Below the pieces are notes generated by a model that was given only the letters and a program-made list of their open reading frames with translations, was not told the origin of the DNA and did not search any database. From Acidimicrobiia bacterium UBA6912 (GTDB lineage Bacteria; Actinomycetota; Acidimicrobiia; Spongiisociales; UBA5794), in assembly GCA_002450985.1 (NCBI GenBank), contig DKBA01000035.1, positions 3,469 to 15,997 on the forward strand: DNA of 12,529 bases, written 5' to 3'. The translations under genes and the position numbers were made by a program. Positions 1 to 6,270 of the stretch are shown here, one piece after another; positions within the stretch are counted from its first letter, which is position 1, and every line of letters begins with the position of its first letter.

Positions 1-1190
1 CGGTCCACATCCCCCAAGACGAAGTCCAGGCTTCCCATGATCGCCACCAGGTCGGGGACGAGGGCGCCTTGGAGCAGCCACGGCAGCACGGTCAGGTTGC
101 TGAACGAGGCCGAGCGGATCTTCACCCGGTACGGTTGCCGGCCTCCCTGGCTCACGATGTAGTAGCCCATCTCGCCCTTGGGGTTCTCGGCGCGCACGTA
201 GATCTCGCCGGGTGGGACCTTGAGGATGCGGGGCACCTTCGCTTGGAGCGGGCCGGAAGGAATGGTGTCGACCGCCTGCCGCACGATCCGAGTGGCCTGG
301 CGGATCTCCTTGAGGCGGACGACGAAGCGGTCGAAGCAATCGCCGTTCTCCCCGGTCGGGATGTCGAACTCGAACCGGTCGTACGGGAGCAGGTGCTCGT
401 GCTTGCGGAGATCGAAGTTGACGCCGGAGGCACGGAGATTGGGGCCCGACATGCCGAACTCGATGGCCTTGTCGGCGGGGATCACACCCACCCCGACGGT
501 CCGCGCCTGGATGAGCTCGTTGCCGGTGACCAGCTCGTCGAGCTCGTCGCACACCGCATCGACCTTGTCCATGGCATCGCGAGTGCCCTGCAGCCAGCCG
601 GCGGGGAGGTCCTGGACCACCTTCTTCTGGTTCGAGCCGCCGCCGGCCGCCGGCTTCACCCCGCCCACCCGATTGAAGTTGGGATGGAAGCGGCCACCGG
701 TGACACCCTCGATCAGGTCCATCACGTGCTCCCGCTCACGCAACGAGTACATCAGCGGCGTGGCGGCGCCGAGCTCGAGCGGGTAGGACGACATGAACAG
801 CAGGTGCGACGAGATGCGGGTCATCTCGGTGAGGATGAGCCGGATCCACTGCGCCCGCTCCGGGGGCTCGATGCCGGCCAGACGTTCGACGGCGACGATG
901 AAGGGCACCTCGTTGGCGAAACCGGACACCCAGTCGATCCGGTTGACCAGGGCGGTGATCTGGGCGTAGGTGCGCACCTCGGTGAGCTTCTCGTAGCCGC
1001 GGTGCATGTAGCCGATGACGGGCTCGACGGAGTCGACACGCTCGCCATCGACTTTCGCCACCAGACGCAACACGCCATGGGTGGAGGGGTGCTGCGGCCC
1101 GATGTTGAGCGTCATCTCCGCCGTCTCGAGCTCCACCGACACGGCGGCATCGGACATGTGCATGGCCACCCGAGGGTCGAGCTGGGTCAT
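1..1190 (-). CDS. nuoD: NADH-quinone oxidoreductase subunit D (complex I 49-kDa homologue), nearly complete
   Basis: NuoD is the 49-kDa-type subunit of complex I. With NuoB it forms the quinone-reduction site at the base of the peripheral arm, on the cytoplasmic side of the membrane. The frame is open from an ATG at 1190 to the window edge and gives 396 residues. The N-terminal region has the family motif GPQHPSTHGVLR (about residues 29-40), followed by the GYMHRGYEK region. The C-terminus reads DFVLGDVD, and the bases at 1-2 fit the usual final Arg, so only about one residue and the stop are missing. The start is supported by an excellent Shine-Dalgarno GGAGGT at 1197-1202, 6-7 nt upstream. 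It is the fourth gene of nuoABCD. Unlike the overlapping A-B and B-C junctions, it is separated from nuoC by 109 bp holding a large hairpin. Identification is very secure. Confidence 0.97.
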   Translation of the reverse strand, partial: MTQLDPRVAMHMSDAAVSVELETAEMTLNIGPQHPSTHGVLRLVAKVDGERVDSVEPVIGYMHRGYEKLTEVRTYAQITALVNRIDWVSGFANEVPFIVAVERLAGIEPPERAQWIRLILTEMTRISSHLLFMSSYPLELGAATPLMYSLREREHVMDLIEGVTGGRFHPNFNRVGGVKPAAGGGSNQKKVVQDLPAGWLQGTRDAMDKVDAVCDELDELVTGNELIQARTVGVGVIPADKAIEFGMSGPNLRASGVNFDLRKHEHLLPYDRFEFDIPTGENGDCFDRFVVRLKEIRQATRIVRQAVDTIPSGPLQAKVPRILKVPPGEIYVRAENPKGEMGYYIVSQGGRQPYRVKIRSASFSNLTVLPWLLQGALVPDLVAIMGSLDFVLGDVD

Positions 1191-1196
1191 GAGCGC

Positions 1197-1202
1197 ACCT
1201 CC
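1197..1202 (-). promoter_or_regulatory. Strong ribosome binding site of nuoD
   Basis: GGAGGT on the minus strand, about 7 nt before the nuoD ATG. It fixes the nuoD start at 1190 rather than at the in-frame internal ATG codons. It lies 11 bp beyond the end of the hairpin at 1214-1299, so the hairpin would leave this site exposed. Confidence 0.75.
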
Positions 1203-1213
1203 GGTGCGCCTGG

Positions 1214-1299
1214 GTGGTACTCAGTACTAGGTACTAGGTACTTGGTAGCCGGTCGAGGCGTCCCATACCCAGTACCTAGTACGTAGTAGCTAGTACCAC
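1214..1299. repeat. Imperfect inverted repeat (34-bp arms) made of 7-bp GTACTAG-like units, between nuoC and nuoD
   Basis: The left arm (1214-1247) and the reverse complement of the right arm (1266-1299) match at 29 of 34 positions, around an 18-nt loop (1248-1265). Each arm has a 7-bp period. The left arm reads GTACTCA, GTACTAG, GTACTAG, GTACTTG from 1217. The right arm, on the minus strand, reads GTACTAG, CTACTAC, GTACTAG, GTACTGG from 1296. The element is much richer in A and T than the flanking genes. It starts at the base next to the nuoC stop codon (1302-1300) and ends 11 bp before the nuoD Shine-Dalgarno. It could be a dispersed REP- or MITE-like repeat, or an mRNA hairpin tuning nuoD relative to nuoABC. 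There is no U-tract, so it is not a classical terminator. Confidence 0.85.
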
Positions 1300-1941
1300 T
1301 CATTCCGCGTCCCCCTGAAGCGCCTCCGCCTCCTTGTTCTCCGTCGAAGGCATGTCCTCGACGTCGACGGTGCCCGGCCACGGCTTCACCTCGCGGGCGA
1401 GCAGCGGATACGACTTGAGCAGCGGGTGTCCCTCGAAGCTGTCGGGGAGGTAGAGGTTGGTGAGGTTGGGGTGGCCGCGGAACTCGATGCCGAACATCTC
1501 CGCAGCCTCCCGCTCGTGCCACTCGGCTCCCCCGGCGACGCCGACGAGGCTGTCGATCGAGGCGTCGTCCTTCGGCACCGTCGTGGCGATGATGGCGGCG
1601 TCGGCGCTGGTGACCGACGACAGCCGGCACAGCACCTCGAAACGCTCGTCGAGGTCGTCTGCGTCGTCGGCGGGCTCGCCCACGGCCACCTCCCGCGACC
1701 AATCGACCGCCGACAGCCACGAGAAGAAGGGCAATCGGGACCGGGCTTTGGTGACGGCGTCGGTCCAGGCGTCCCGGGGGACGTCGATGCGCACGGTGTC
1801 GTTCGCCGCCGACCACCGCTCCGAGCCGACGAGTGCGGCGAGGTCGGCGGCGAGCCGCTCGAGGGCCGACGGCTCGGTGGCGACGGCACCCTCCTCCGCC
1901 GCCGGCTCCTGCTGCGGGGAGTCAGACGGGCTGTCGGTCAC
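1300..1941 (-). CDS. nuoC: NADH-quinone oxidoreductase subunit C (30-kDa homologue)
   Basis: NuoC (213 aa) is a peripheral-arm subunit of complex I that packs against NuoD and NuoB and carries no cofactor. The diagnostic signature spans residues 141-180: WHEREAAEMFGIEF, then RGHPNLTNLYLP and GHPLLKSYPL. The first ~25 residues are acidic, rich in Pro and Glu, and probably a disordered extension. The start is GTG at 1941, with GGAG 5 nt upstream, and overlaps the end of nuoB by 20 bp, which suggests translational coupling. The C-terminus after residue 190 is also acidic. The stop codon abuts the 86-bp hairpin. Length and motif agree with the stand-alone (not NuoCD-fused) form. Confidence 0.97.
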   Translation of the reverse strand: MTDSPSDSPQQEPAAEEGAVATEPSALERLAADLAALVGSERWSAANDTVRIDVPRDAWTDAVTKARSRLPFFSWLSAVDWSREVAVGEPADDADDLDERFEVLCRLSSVTSADAAIIATTVPKDDASIDSLVGVAGGAEWHEREAAEMFGIEFRGHPNLTNLYLPDSFEGHPLLKSYPLLAREVKPWPGTVDVEDMPSTENKEAEALQGDAE

Positions 1942-2413
1942 GCCTGCTCCATTTCTCCTGAACGTCCTCGTCGGTGATCTGCTGCTGGAGGAGGACGATG
2001 CCCTCCATCAGCGCCTCGGGTCGAGGCGGGCAGCCGGGGACGTACACGTCGACGGGGATCACCTGGTCGACACCCTTCGTCACCGAGTAGGAGTCCCAGT
2101 AGGGCCCGCCGCAGTTGGAGCACGAGCCCATCGAGATCACGTACTTGGGATCCGGCATCTGGTCGTAGAGCCGCCGGATGGCAGGCGCCATCTTGTCGGT
2201 CACCGTGCCGGCGACCACCATGAGATCCGCCTGCCGGGGCGAGGCCGGGAGTGGGATGATGCCGAACCGCATGAAGTCGTAGCGGGGGCTGGAGGCCGCC
2301 ATCATCTCGATGGCGCAGCAGGCGAGGCCGAACTGGAAGAACCACAGGGAGTACTTGCGTGACCAGTTGAGCAGCCACGAGACGGGCTTGGGAGCGCCGA
2401 ACTTCTCGATCAC
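1922..2413 (-). CDS. nuoB: NADH-quinone oxidoreductase subunit B (PSST homologue, cluster N2)
   Basis: NuoB (163 aa) holds the terminal 4Fe-4S cluster N2, which passes electrons to quinone. The four expected ligands are visible: the tandem Cys32-Cys33 in GLACCAIEM, Cys98 in GSCSNCGG, and Cys128 in YVPGCPPRPEAL. The conserved RYDFMRFG and RQADLMVVAGTVT segments lie between them. The start is taken as GTG at 2413, which overlaps the nuoA stop in a GTGA junction. A GTG two codons further upstream is possible but less economical. The 3' end overlaps nuoC by 20 bp. All catalytic residues are present, so the subunit should be functional. Confidence 0.97.
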   Translation of the reverse strand: MIEKFGAPKPVSWLLNWSRKYSLWFFQFGLACCAIEMMAASSPRYDFMRFGIIPLPASPRQADLMVVAGTVTDKMAPAIRRLYDQMPDPKYVISMGSCSNCGGPYWDSYSVTKGVDQVIPVDVYVPGCPPRPEALMEGIVLLQQQITDEDVQEKWSRRDRQPV

Positions 2414-2793
2414 TCCCACCGCAGCACTCCCTTGCGGACGGCGTAGACGAGGCCGAGCACGAGGATGCCGATGAAGATGACCATCTCGACGAGCACGAAA
2501 ACGCCCATCCCCAGATCCGAGAAGGTCTCGAGACCGACCGCCCACGGGAAGATGAAGACCGCCTCGACGTCGAAGATGAGGAACAGCAGGGCGAAGATGT
2601 AGTAGCGGATCTGGGTCTGCGACCAGCCGCCACCAACGGGGTCGATGCCGCATTCGTACGACTGCGACTTCACCGCGGTCGGGTTGTTGGGACGGAGCGC
2701 GGCCGAGGCGAGGACGGCACCGGCGACGAGCAACGCCCCCATCCCGAGAAACGCCGCAACCGTGATGTAGTCACCGAAGTACTGGTCCAGCAC
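2410..2793 (-). CDS. nuoA: NADH-quinone oxidoreductase subunit A (ND3 homologue)
   Basis: NuoA is a small three-helix membrane subunit at the junction of the membrane and peripheral arms of complex I. From the GTG at 2793 it has 127 residues, close to the family norm. Helix 1 covers about 10-32, and the loop has the family motif YECGIDP (Cys48). Helix 2 (IRYYIFALLFLIFDVEAVFIFPW) and a final helix near residues 95-118 follow. The frame stays open to a GTG at 2910, but that start would give a 166-aa protein and lies upstream of the best promoter candidate, so I prefer 2793. A purine-rich AAGGGG lies 12 nt before the start, which is far from ideal. It is first in the operon and overlaps nuoB by 4 bp. 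Confidence 0.93.
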   Translation of the reverse strand: MLDQYFGDYITVAAFLGMGALLVAGAVLASAALRPNNPTAVKSQSYECGIDPVGGGWSQTQIRYYIFALLFLIFDVEAVFIFPWAVGLETFSDLGMGVFVLVEMVIFIGILVLGLVYAVRKGVLRWE

Positions 2794-2849
2794 GGTTTCG
2801 AAGAACCCCTTGTGCGATGCGGATGCGGCCTGGGGGCCGGGTCGGGGCG

Positions 2850-2877
2850 AGTATAGGTTGGGCGTTTGGGCGGCCAA
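2850..2877 (-). promoter_or_regulatory. Candidate promoter of the nuoABCD operon
   Basis: On the minus strand, -10 TATACT (2850-2855) and -35 TTGGCC (2872-2877) are separated by 16 bp. The -10 matches five of six consensus bases and the -35 four of six. Transcription would start near 2843, giving a leader of about 50 nt before the GTG at 2793. This is a pattern match only. Confidence 0.5.
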
Positions 2878-2989
2878 AGCCAGGAGCGGAACGGCCCGGC
2901 TCTGGCACACCGCGGGGGCATCCGATCGACGCGGGGTCGCGCCACCCAGGAGGTGGGCACGCCCGCGAAGATCCCATCGGCGAGGCTCC

Positions 2990-3033
2990 TTCGGCTCTTC
3001 TTCAGGCCACCTTCAGGTTGTGAGACGCACGAT
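2990..3033 (+). promoter_or_regulatory. Candidate OmpR/PhoB-type operator and promoter: three hexamers spaced 11 bp
   Basis: TTCGGC (2990), TTCAGG (3001) and TTCAGG (3012) start exactly 11 bp apart, one helical turn. This is how winged-helix OmpR/PhoB regulators bind as tandem dimers. A weak -10-like CACGAT (3028-3033) begins 10 nt after the last hexamer. The same repeat and the same 10-nt distance to a CGAT-ending hexamer recur at 6209-6241. The gene controlled would be the lipoprotein at 3060, first in the operon encoding the response regulator, which suggests autoregulation. Who binds is inference. Confidence 0.6.
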
Positions 3034-3059
3034 CGGGGAAACGGTCTCAGGAGGCGACG

Positions 3060-3800
3060 ATGAGCGTGCGCAGGTCTGTCGGCGTAGTGGTGGTTCTGAT
3101 CGCAGCGATCGCACCGGCAGCGTGCGGCGGAGACGCCTTGCCGGAGATCGATCCCGGCGATGGCGGCGACTACACCGTGACACTCGATCCCGCCGACTTC
3201 GTCGGCGCCATCGACAACCCGCTGCTGCCTTTCGTCCCCGGCTCGCGCTGGGTGTACGACGGTGAGAGCGACGGCGAGATCGAGCGGATCGAGATCGTCG
3301 TCACCAACGACACTCGCCAGATCCTGGGGATCACCGCAACGGTCGTCCGCGACACGGTGACGGTGGACGGCGAGCTGGTGGAGGACACCTTCGACTGGTA
3401 CGCCCAGGACCGGGACGGCAACGTCTGGTATCTCGGGGAGGACTCGACCGAGTACGAAGGTGGCGAACCGGTGAGCACTGCGGGGTCGTGGGAGGCCGGG
3501 ATGGACGGCGCCCTCCCCGGGATCATCATGGAGGCGGCGCCCGCGGTCGGGGACGCCTACCGGCAGGAGTTCGCCGCCGGCGAGGCCGAGGACATGGCCG
3601 AGGTCGTGCGTACAGGCGAGAATGTCTCCGTGACGTACGGGTCGTTCGAGGACGTGATGGTGACGAAGGAGTGGACTCCGCTCGAACCCGATGTGGTCGA
3701 GGAGAAGTACTACGCGCCAGGCATCGGCGTCGTGCTCGAAGTCCAGACCATCGGGGGATCCGGGCGTACCGAGCTGGTGACGTTCGAACCGGGGGCATGA
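3060..3800 (+). CDS. Secreted lipoprotein of unrecognised family, first gene of the two-component operon
   Basis: This is a 246-residue predicted lipoprotein. The N-terminus has Arg4-Arg5, a hydrophobic stretch (residues 7-19) and a lipobox-like PAAC with Cys22, so the mature protein should be lipid-anchored outside the cytoplasmic membrane. The body is acidic and looks all-beta: a DNPLLPFVPGSRWVY segment (52-66), then FDWYAQDRDGNVWYLGED (111-128), GSWEAGMDGALPGIIM (142-157) and KEWTPLEPDVVEEKYYAPG (203-221). These aromatic/Gly motifs look like conserved family blocks, but I cannot name a domain or function. The only Cys is the lipid-attachment residue. The start is an ATG with AGGAGG 5 nt upstream. 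The stop is 15 bp before the response-regulator GTG, so it is cotranscribed and may be a sensor accessory or a regulated output. Confidence 0.85.
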   Translation: MSVRRSVGVVVVLIAAIAPAACGGDALPEIDPGDGGDYTVTLDPADFVGAIDNPLLPFVPGSRWVYDGESDGEIERIEIVVTNDTRQILGITATVVRDTVTVDGELVEDTFDWYAQDRDGNVWYLGEDSTEYEGGEPVSTAGSWEAGMDGALPGIIMEAAPAVGDAYRQEFAAGEAEDMAEVVRTGENVSVTYGSFEDVMVTKEWTPLEPDVVEEKYYAPGIGVVLEVQTIGGSGRTELVTFEPGA

Positions 3801-3815
3801 GATGACCACCACGCC

Positions 3816-4496
3816 GTGCGAGTCCTGATCGTCGAGGACGAGGCGAAGCTCGCGGCGTACCTGCGCCGCGGGCTGGTCCGCGAGGGCTACGCCGTCGACC
3901 TCGCCGGCGACGGCGAGCAAGGGCTGTGGATGGCGACGAACAATCCGTACGACGCCGTGGTGCTCGACATCATGCTCCCCAAGCTGAACGGCTATCGGGT
4001 GTGCGCCGAGCTCCGCACCCGTGGCGTGTGGACTCCGATCCTCATGCTCACGGCGAAGTCCGGCGAGCTGGACGAGGCGGAGGCACTCGACACCGGTGCG
4101 GACGACTTCCTCGCCAAGCCCTTCTCTTTCGTGGTGCTCCTCGCCCGGCTGCGCGCCCTGACCCGGCGCTCGGCGGCCGAGCGCCCGGCGATCCTCGAAG
4201 CCGGGGAGCTGCGGCTCGACCCCGCCGCCCACCGCTGCTTCGTCGGCGACGAGGAGGTGGCGCTCACGCCGACGGAGCTGTGTGTGCTGGCGACCCTCAT
4301 GCGCCGAGCCGGCGACGTCGTCTCCAAGCGGGAGATCCTCGAGTCGTGCTGGGACTGGGCCTTCGAGGGCGACCCCAACATCGTCGAGGTCTACATCCGC
4401 CACCTCCGCACCAAGGTGGACCTCCCCTTCGAGGCCACCCGGCTGCAGACGGTGCGAGGAGCGGGCTACCGGGTGGATGCGGGTGATGGCGGCTGA
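3816..4496 (+). CDS. OmpR-family response regulator (receiver + winged-helix DNA-binding domain)
   Basis: This 226-aa cytoplasmic transcription factor is the likely partner of the kinase encoded next. The receiver domain (about 1-115) has the acidic pair Asp8-Glu9, phospho-acceptor Asp51 in VVLDIMLPKLNG, Thr79 in LTAK and Lys101 in AKPF, so every phosphorylation residue is present. The C-terminal Trans_reg_C winged helix (about 128-223) shows LTPTELCVLATLMRRAGDVV, the recognition-helix region NIVEVYIRHLRTKV, and the wing ending RGAGYRV. The start is GTG at 3816. The ATG at 3802 is in another frame and stops at once. It overlaps the kinase gene by 11 bp. Proteins of this class bind direct repeats about 11 bp apart, as found at 2990-3017 and 6225-6241. 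Confidence 0.96.
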   Translation: MRVLIVEDEAKLAAYLRRGLVREGYAVDLAGDGEQGLWMATNNPYDAVVLDIMLPKLNGYRVCAELRTRGVWTPILMLTAKSGELDEAEALDTGADDFLAKPFSFVVLLARLRALTRRSAAERPAILEAGELRLDPAAHRCFVGDEEVALTPTELCVLATLMRRAGDVVSKREILESCWDWAFEGDPNIVEVYIRHLRTKVDLPFEATRLQTVRGAGYRVDAGDGG

Positions 4497-5898
4497 GTCC
4501 TCGCGCATCGGTCGGCTCGGGGTGCGCTGGCAGACGACCATCGTCGCCGTGGCCGTGGTGGGTCTCACGCTCCTGCTCGGTGCGGTGGCCCTCGTGCTGC
4601 TCGCCCAGCGCAGGCTCGAGTCCTCGATCGAGGCGACGGTCACAGCCAGAGCCGATGGCATCGTGGCGATCGTGGAGGCGGGCGCCGTCACCGATCCCCT
4701 GCCCGGCCGCGATCCGGAGCTCCTCACCCAGGTGATCGGCCCGGAAGGATCGATCATCGCCGCCGACCGGGCCGCCCAAGGGCTGCCGCCGCTCGTCGCG
4801 GTCGCCGTCCCGCCGGGCCGGCGTGAGCTGCTGCGGGTGCCGCAGCTCGCCGAGGGGATCGAGCCGGAGATCGACATCGAGGACTCGGGGCCGTTCGCCG
4901 TCGTTGCCGAGGGGATCACGCTGGCCGGCGGCTCGGCCACCGTTCTCGTGGCCGGCTCCCTGGAGGACGCTGCTGCCACACCCGGCGCCCTGGTGCCGCT
5001 GCTCGGCCTGGGCCTGCCCGCGGTGCTCGCGGTGGTGGGGTTGGTCACGTGGATGCTGACCGGCCGTGCACTCCACCCCGTCGACGACATGCGGCGGGAG
5101 GCAGCGCGCATCTCGTCCCTCGCCCTGGACCGGCGCCTCCCGGTGCCGGAGGCCCGCGACGAGCTGCACCGTCTCGCCGCCACGCTCAACGACATGTTGG
5201 AGCGACTCGAGCGGTCGGCGACCCGGCAGCGGCAGTTCATCGGTGACGCCTCGCACGAGCTGAAGAGTCCCCTCACGACCCTGCGGGCGATCGTCGACAT
5301 CGCCGATCGGTCGAGGGACGAGGTGGACGTCGACGAGCTGCTCGAGGACGTCGGACAAGAAGTCGCACGCATGGAGCGGCTCGTCGCCGATCTCCTCACC
5401 CTGGCCCGCTACGACGAGGGAGCCGCTGCGGCGGCCGAGCCGGTGGACCTCGCCGCGATCGCCGCAGACGCTGCGTGCCGCGGCGCGCAGCCCGGTGGAG
5501 CCACCGTTGAGACGCCGGAGCTCGAGCCGGTGACGGTGCTGGCCGAGCCGGTGGCGCTGGCCCGGGCCGTTCGCAACCTCGTCGAGAACGCGGTGCGGCA
5601 CGCCGCCACGAGGGTGTGGGTGGCGACCGGCGGGGACGGTGCGTCGGGGGAGGTGTGGGTGAGCGATGACGGTTCCGGCGTTCCCGCCGCCGACGCCGAG
5701 CGCATCTTCGAACGGTTCGTCCGCCTGGACGAGAGCCGCACACGCGACACCGGCGGCACCGGGCTCGGTCTTGCCGTGGCCAGAGCGATCGCCCGTAGCT
5801 TCGACGGAGACGTGAGCCTCGCCGAGCCCCGCCACGGCGGGGCGACCTTCGTCCTCAGGTTGCCCGCGATCGAAGACCCCGATCGACTCGGCCTCTGA
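4486..5898 (+). CDS. Membrane sensor histidine kinase (TM-sensor-TM-HAMP-HisKA-HATPase)
   Basis: This is a 470-aa sensor kinase. Transmembrane helix 1 spans about 17-40. An extracytoplasmic sensor of about 125 residues follows (42-167), hydrophobic with few aromatics and no Cys. Helix 2 is at about 168-192, then HAMP (191-243, including RALHPVDDMRREAARIS). The HisKA H-box is FIGDASHELKSPLT with phospho-His257. The ATPase domain has the N-box NLVENAVRHA (364-373), G1 WVSDDGSGVP (391-400), the F-box IFERFVRLD, and G2 TGGTGLGLA (422-430). It is complete and should be active. The start is taken as ATG 4486, overlapping the regulator gene by 11 bp. ATG 4477 (473 aa) is equally in frame, and neither has a clear Shine-Dalgarno. 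The sensor does not resemble a ligand-binding domain I can name. Confidence 0.95.
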   Translation: MAAESSRIGRLGVRWQTTIVAVAVVGLTLLLGAVALVLLAQRRLESSIEATVTARADGIVAIVEAGAVTDPLPGRDPELLTQVIGPEGSIIAADRAAQGLPPLVAVAVPPGRRELLRVPQLAEGIEPEIDIEDSGPFAVVAEGITLAGGSATVLVAGSLEDAAATPGALVPLLGLGLPAVLAVVGLVTWMLTGRALHPVDDMRREAARISSLALDRRLPVPEARDELHRLAATLNDMLERLERSATRQRQFIGDASHELKSPLTTLRAIVDIADRSRDEVDVDELLEDVGQEVARMERLVADLLTLARYDEGAAAAAEPVDLAAIAADAACRGAQPGGATVETPELEPVTVLAEPVALARAVRNLVENAVRHAATRVWVATGGDGASGEVWVSDDGSGVPAADAERIFERFVRLDESRTRDTGGTGLGLAVARAIARSFDGDVSLAEPRHGGATFVLRLPAIEDPDRLGL

Positions 5899-5900
5899 TC

Positions 5901-5910
5901 GACACGTGTC
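5901..5910. repeat. 10-bp perfect palindrome between convergent genes
   Basis: GACACGTGTC, with a CACGTG core, fills the gap between the kinase stop (5896-5898) and the stop of the small membrane gene on the other strand (5911-5909). It could form only a very short hairpin with no U-tract, so it is a weak terminator candidate at best. It may be coincidence or a protein-binding site. Confidence 0.5.
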
Positions 5911-6202
5911 AGCGCACCCAATCGCCGACGAGTCCCAGCACGCCCGCTGCGGCCACGAGGACGGCGATGAGCAGGCAGGACAACAGACGGCGCATGGCGC
6001 GTGCGGTGGGCGGAGGGGGGAGCACCCAGGCCGCGGTGAACAGCACCACCCAGACGATGCCCCCCGTCGCCAGGAGCCCGGCGCCGGGCACCATGGGGAT
6101 GAGCGCAGCGGTCACCGCAGCCACCGCGACGAGCACTGCGACGCCCGTTCGGGCGAGACCGCCGTGACCACCGTCGGCCGGAGTCATCGGAGTGCTCGAC
6201 AT
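5909..6202 (-). CDS. Small three-helix membrane protein, unknown function, likely target of the neighbouring TCS
   Basis: This 97-aa hydrophobic protein has a short polar N-terminus (MSSTPMTPADGGHGGLA) and three probable membrane helices, near residues 18-38, 43-61 and 71-94. A PPPPTARAMRR linker separates helices 2 and 3. There are no catalytic motifs and I do not recognise the family. It is convergent with the kinase gene, 10 bp apart. Start choice: ATG 6202 would be almost leaderless behind a TTCGAT -10-like hexamer (6209-6214) and has GGAGG only 1 nt upstream. ATG 6187 (92 aa) would have a more normal leader. The upstream DNA carries two TTCAG repeats spaced 11 bp, in the same orientation relative to the gene as those before the lipoprotein operon. 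It may thus be an output or feedback component of the envelope-sensing system; that role is inferred. Confidence 0.75.
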   Translation of the reverse strand: MSSTPMTPADGGHGGLARTGVAVLVAVAAVTAALIPMVPGAGLLATGGIVWVVLFTAAWVLPPPPTARAMRRLLSCLLIAVLVAAAGVLGLVGDWVR

Positions 6203-6208
6203 GCCTCC

Positions 6209-6241
6209 ATCGAACCACGGACCGGCTGAACCGCACCTGAA
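6209..6241 (-). promoter_or_regulatory. Second candidate operator with two TTCAG repeats 11 bp apart, plus -10-like hexamer
   Basis: Read on the minus strand, TTCAGG (6241-6236) and TTCAGC (6230-6225) start 11 bp apart. After a 10-nt gap comes TTCGAT (6214-6209), six bases before the ATG at 6202. The repeat unit, its spacing and the gap to the -10-like hexamer match those at 2990-3033. Read on the plus strand, the same DNA covers the -35 region of the candidate promoter for the gene at 6271, so it could also affect that operon. Confidence 0.55.
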
Positions 6242-6257
6242 CCCGGAGCCTCCCCGC

Positions 6258-6263
6258 TACCGT
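6258..6263 (+). promoter_or_regulatory. Candidate -10 element of a leaderless transcript for the PLP-enzyme operon
   Basis: TACCGT fits the actinobacterial TANNNT -10 pattern and ends 7 nt before the ATG at 6271, so transcription would begin at about the A of the start codon. The gene lacks a good Shine-Dalgarno, which agrees with leaderless translation. The corresponding -35 window (6235-6240) is poor in consensus bases and overlaps the TTCAG repeats. Confidence 0.4.
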
Positions 6264-6270
6264 CGCCCGA

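Larger units (their letters stand above)
2794..3059. other. Divergent intergenic region between nuoA and the lipoprotein-TCS operon
   Basis: This 266-bp region separates two divergent operons. The nuoA-proximal part holds the nuo promoter candidate (2850-2877). The part near the lipoprotein gene holds the 11-bp-spaced TTCAGG repeats (2990-3017) and a strong AGGAGG ribosome binding site (3049-3054). I see nothing convincing at 2880-2985 beyond short GC-rich complementarity (CCACC/GGTGG near 2942-2956). Confidence 0.7.

Noticed and set aside
69..1286. 405-codon plus-strand frame opposite nuoD
   Set aside because: Shadow of nuoD. Its last ~22 residues are only a translation of the GTACTAG hairpin.
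1214..1299. The GTACTAG hairpin as an intrinsic terminator
   Set aside because: No U-tract follows, the loop is long, and the downstream nuoD has a strong ribosome binding site and belongs to the same operon.
2670..5399. 909-codon open frame on the minus strand across the nuoA 5' end, the intergenic region, lipoprotein, regulator and kinase genes
   Set aside because: Antisense shadow of GC-rich coding DNA: it is Ser/Arg/Pro- and His/Arg/Asp-rich with no family motif, and it runs across a promoter region and several well-supported genes.
4297..5835. 512-codon minus-strand frame opposite the kinase
   Set aside because: The sense frame encodes all kinase boxes; the antisense product is His/Arg/Gly-rich with no domain.
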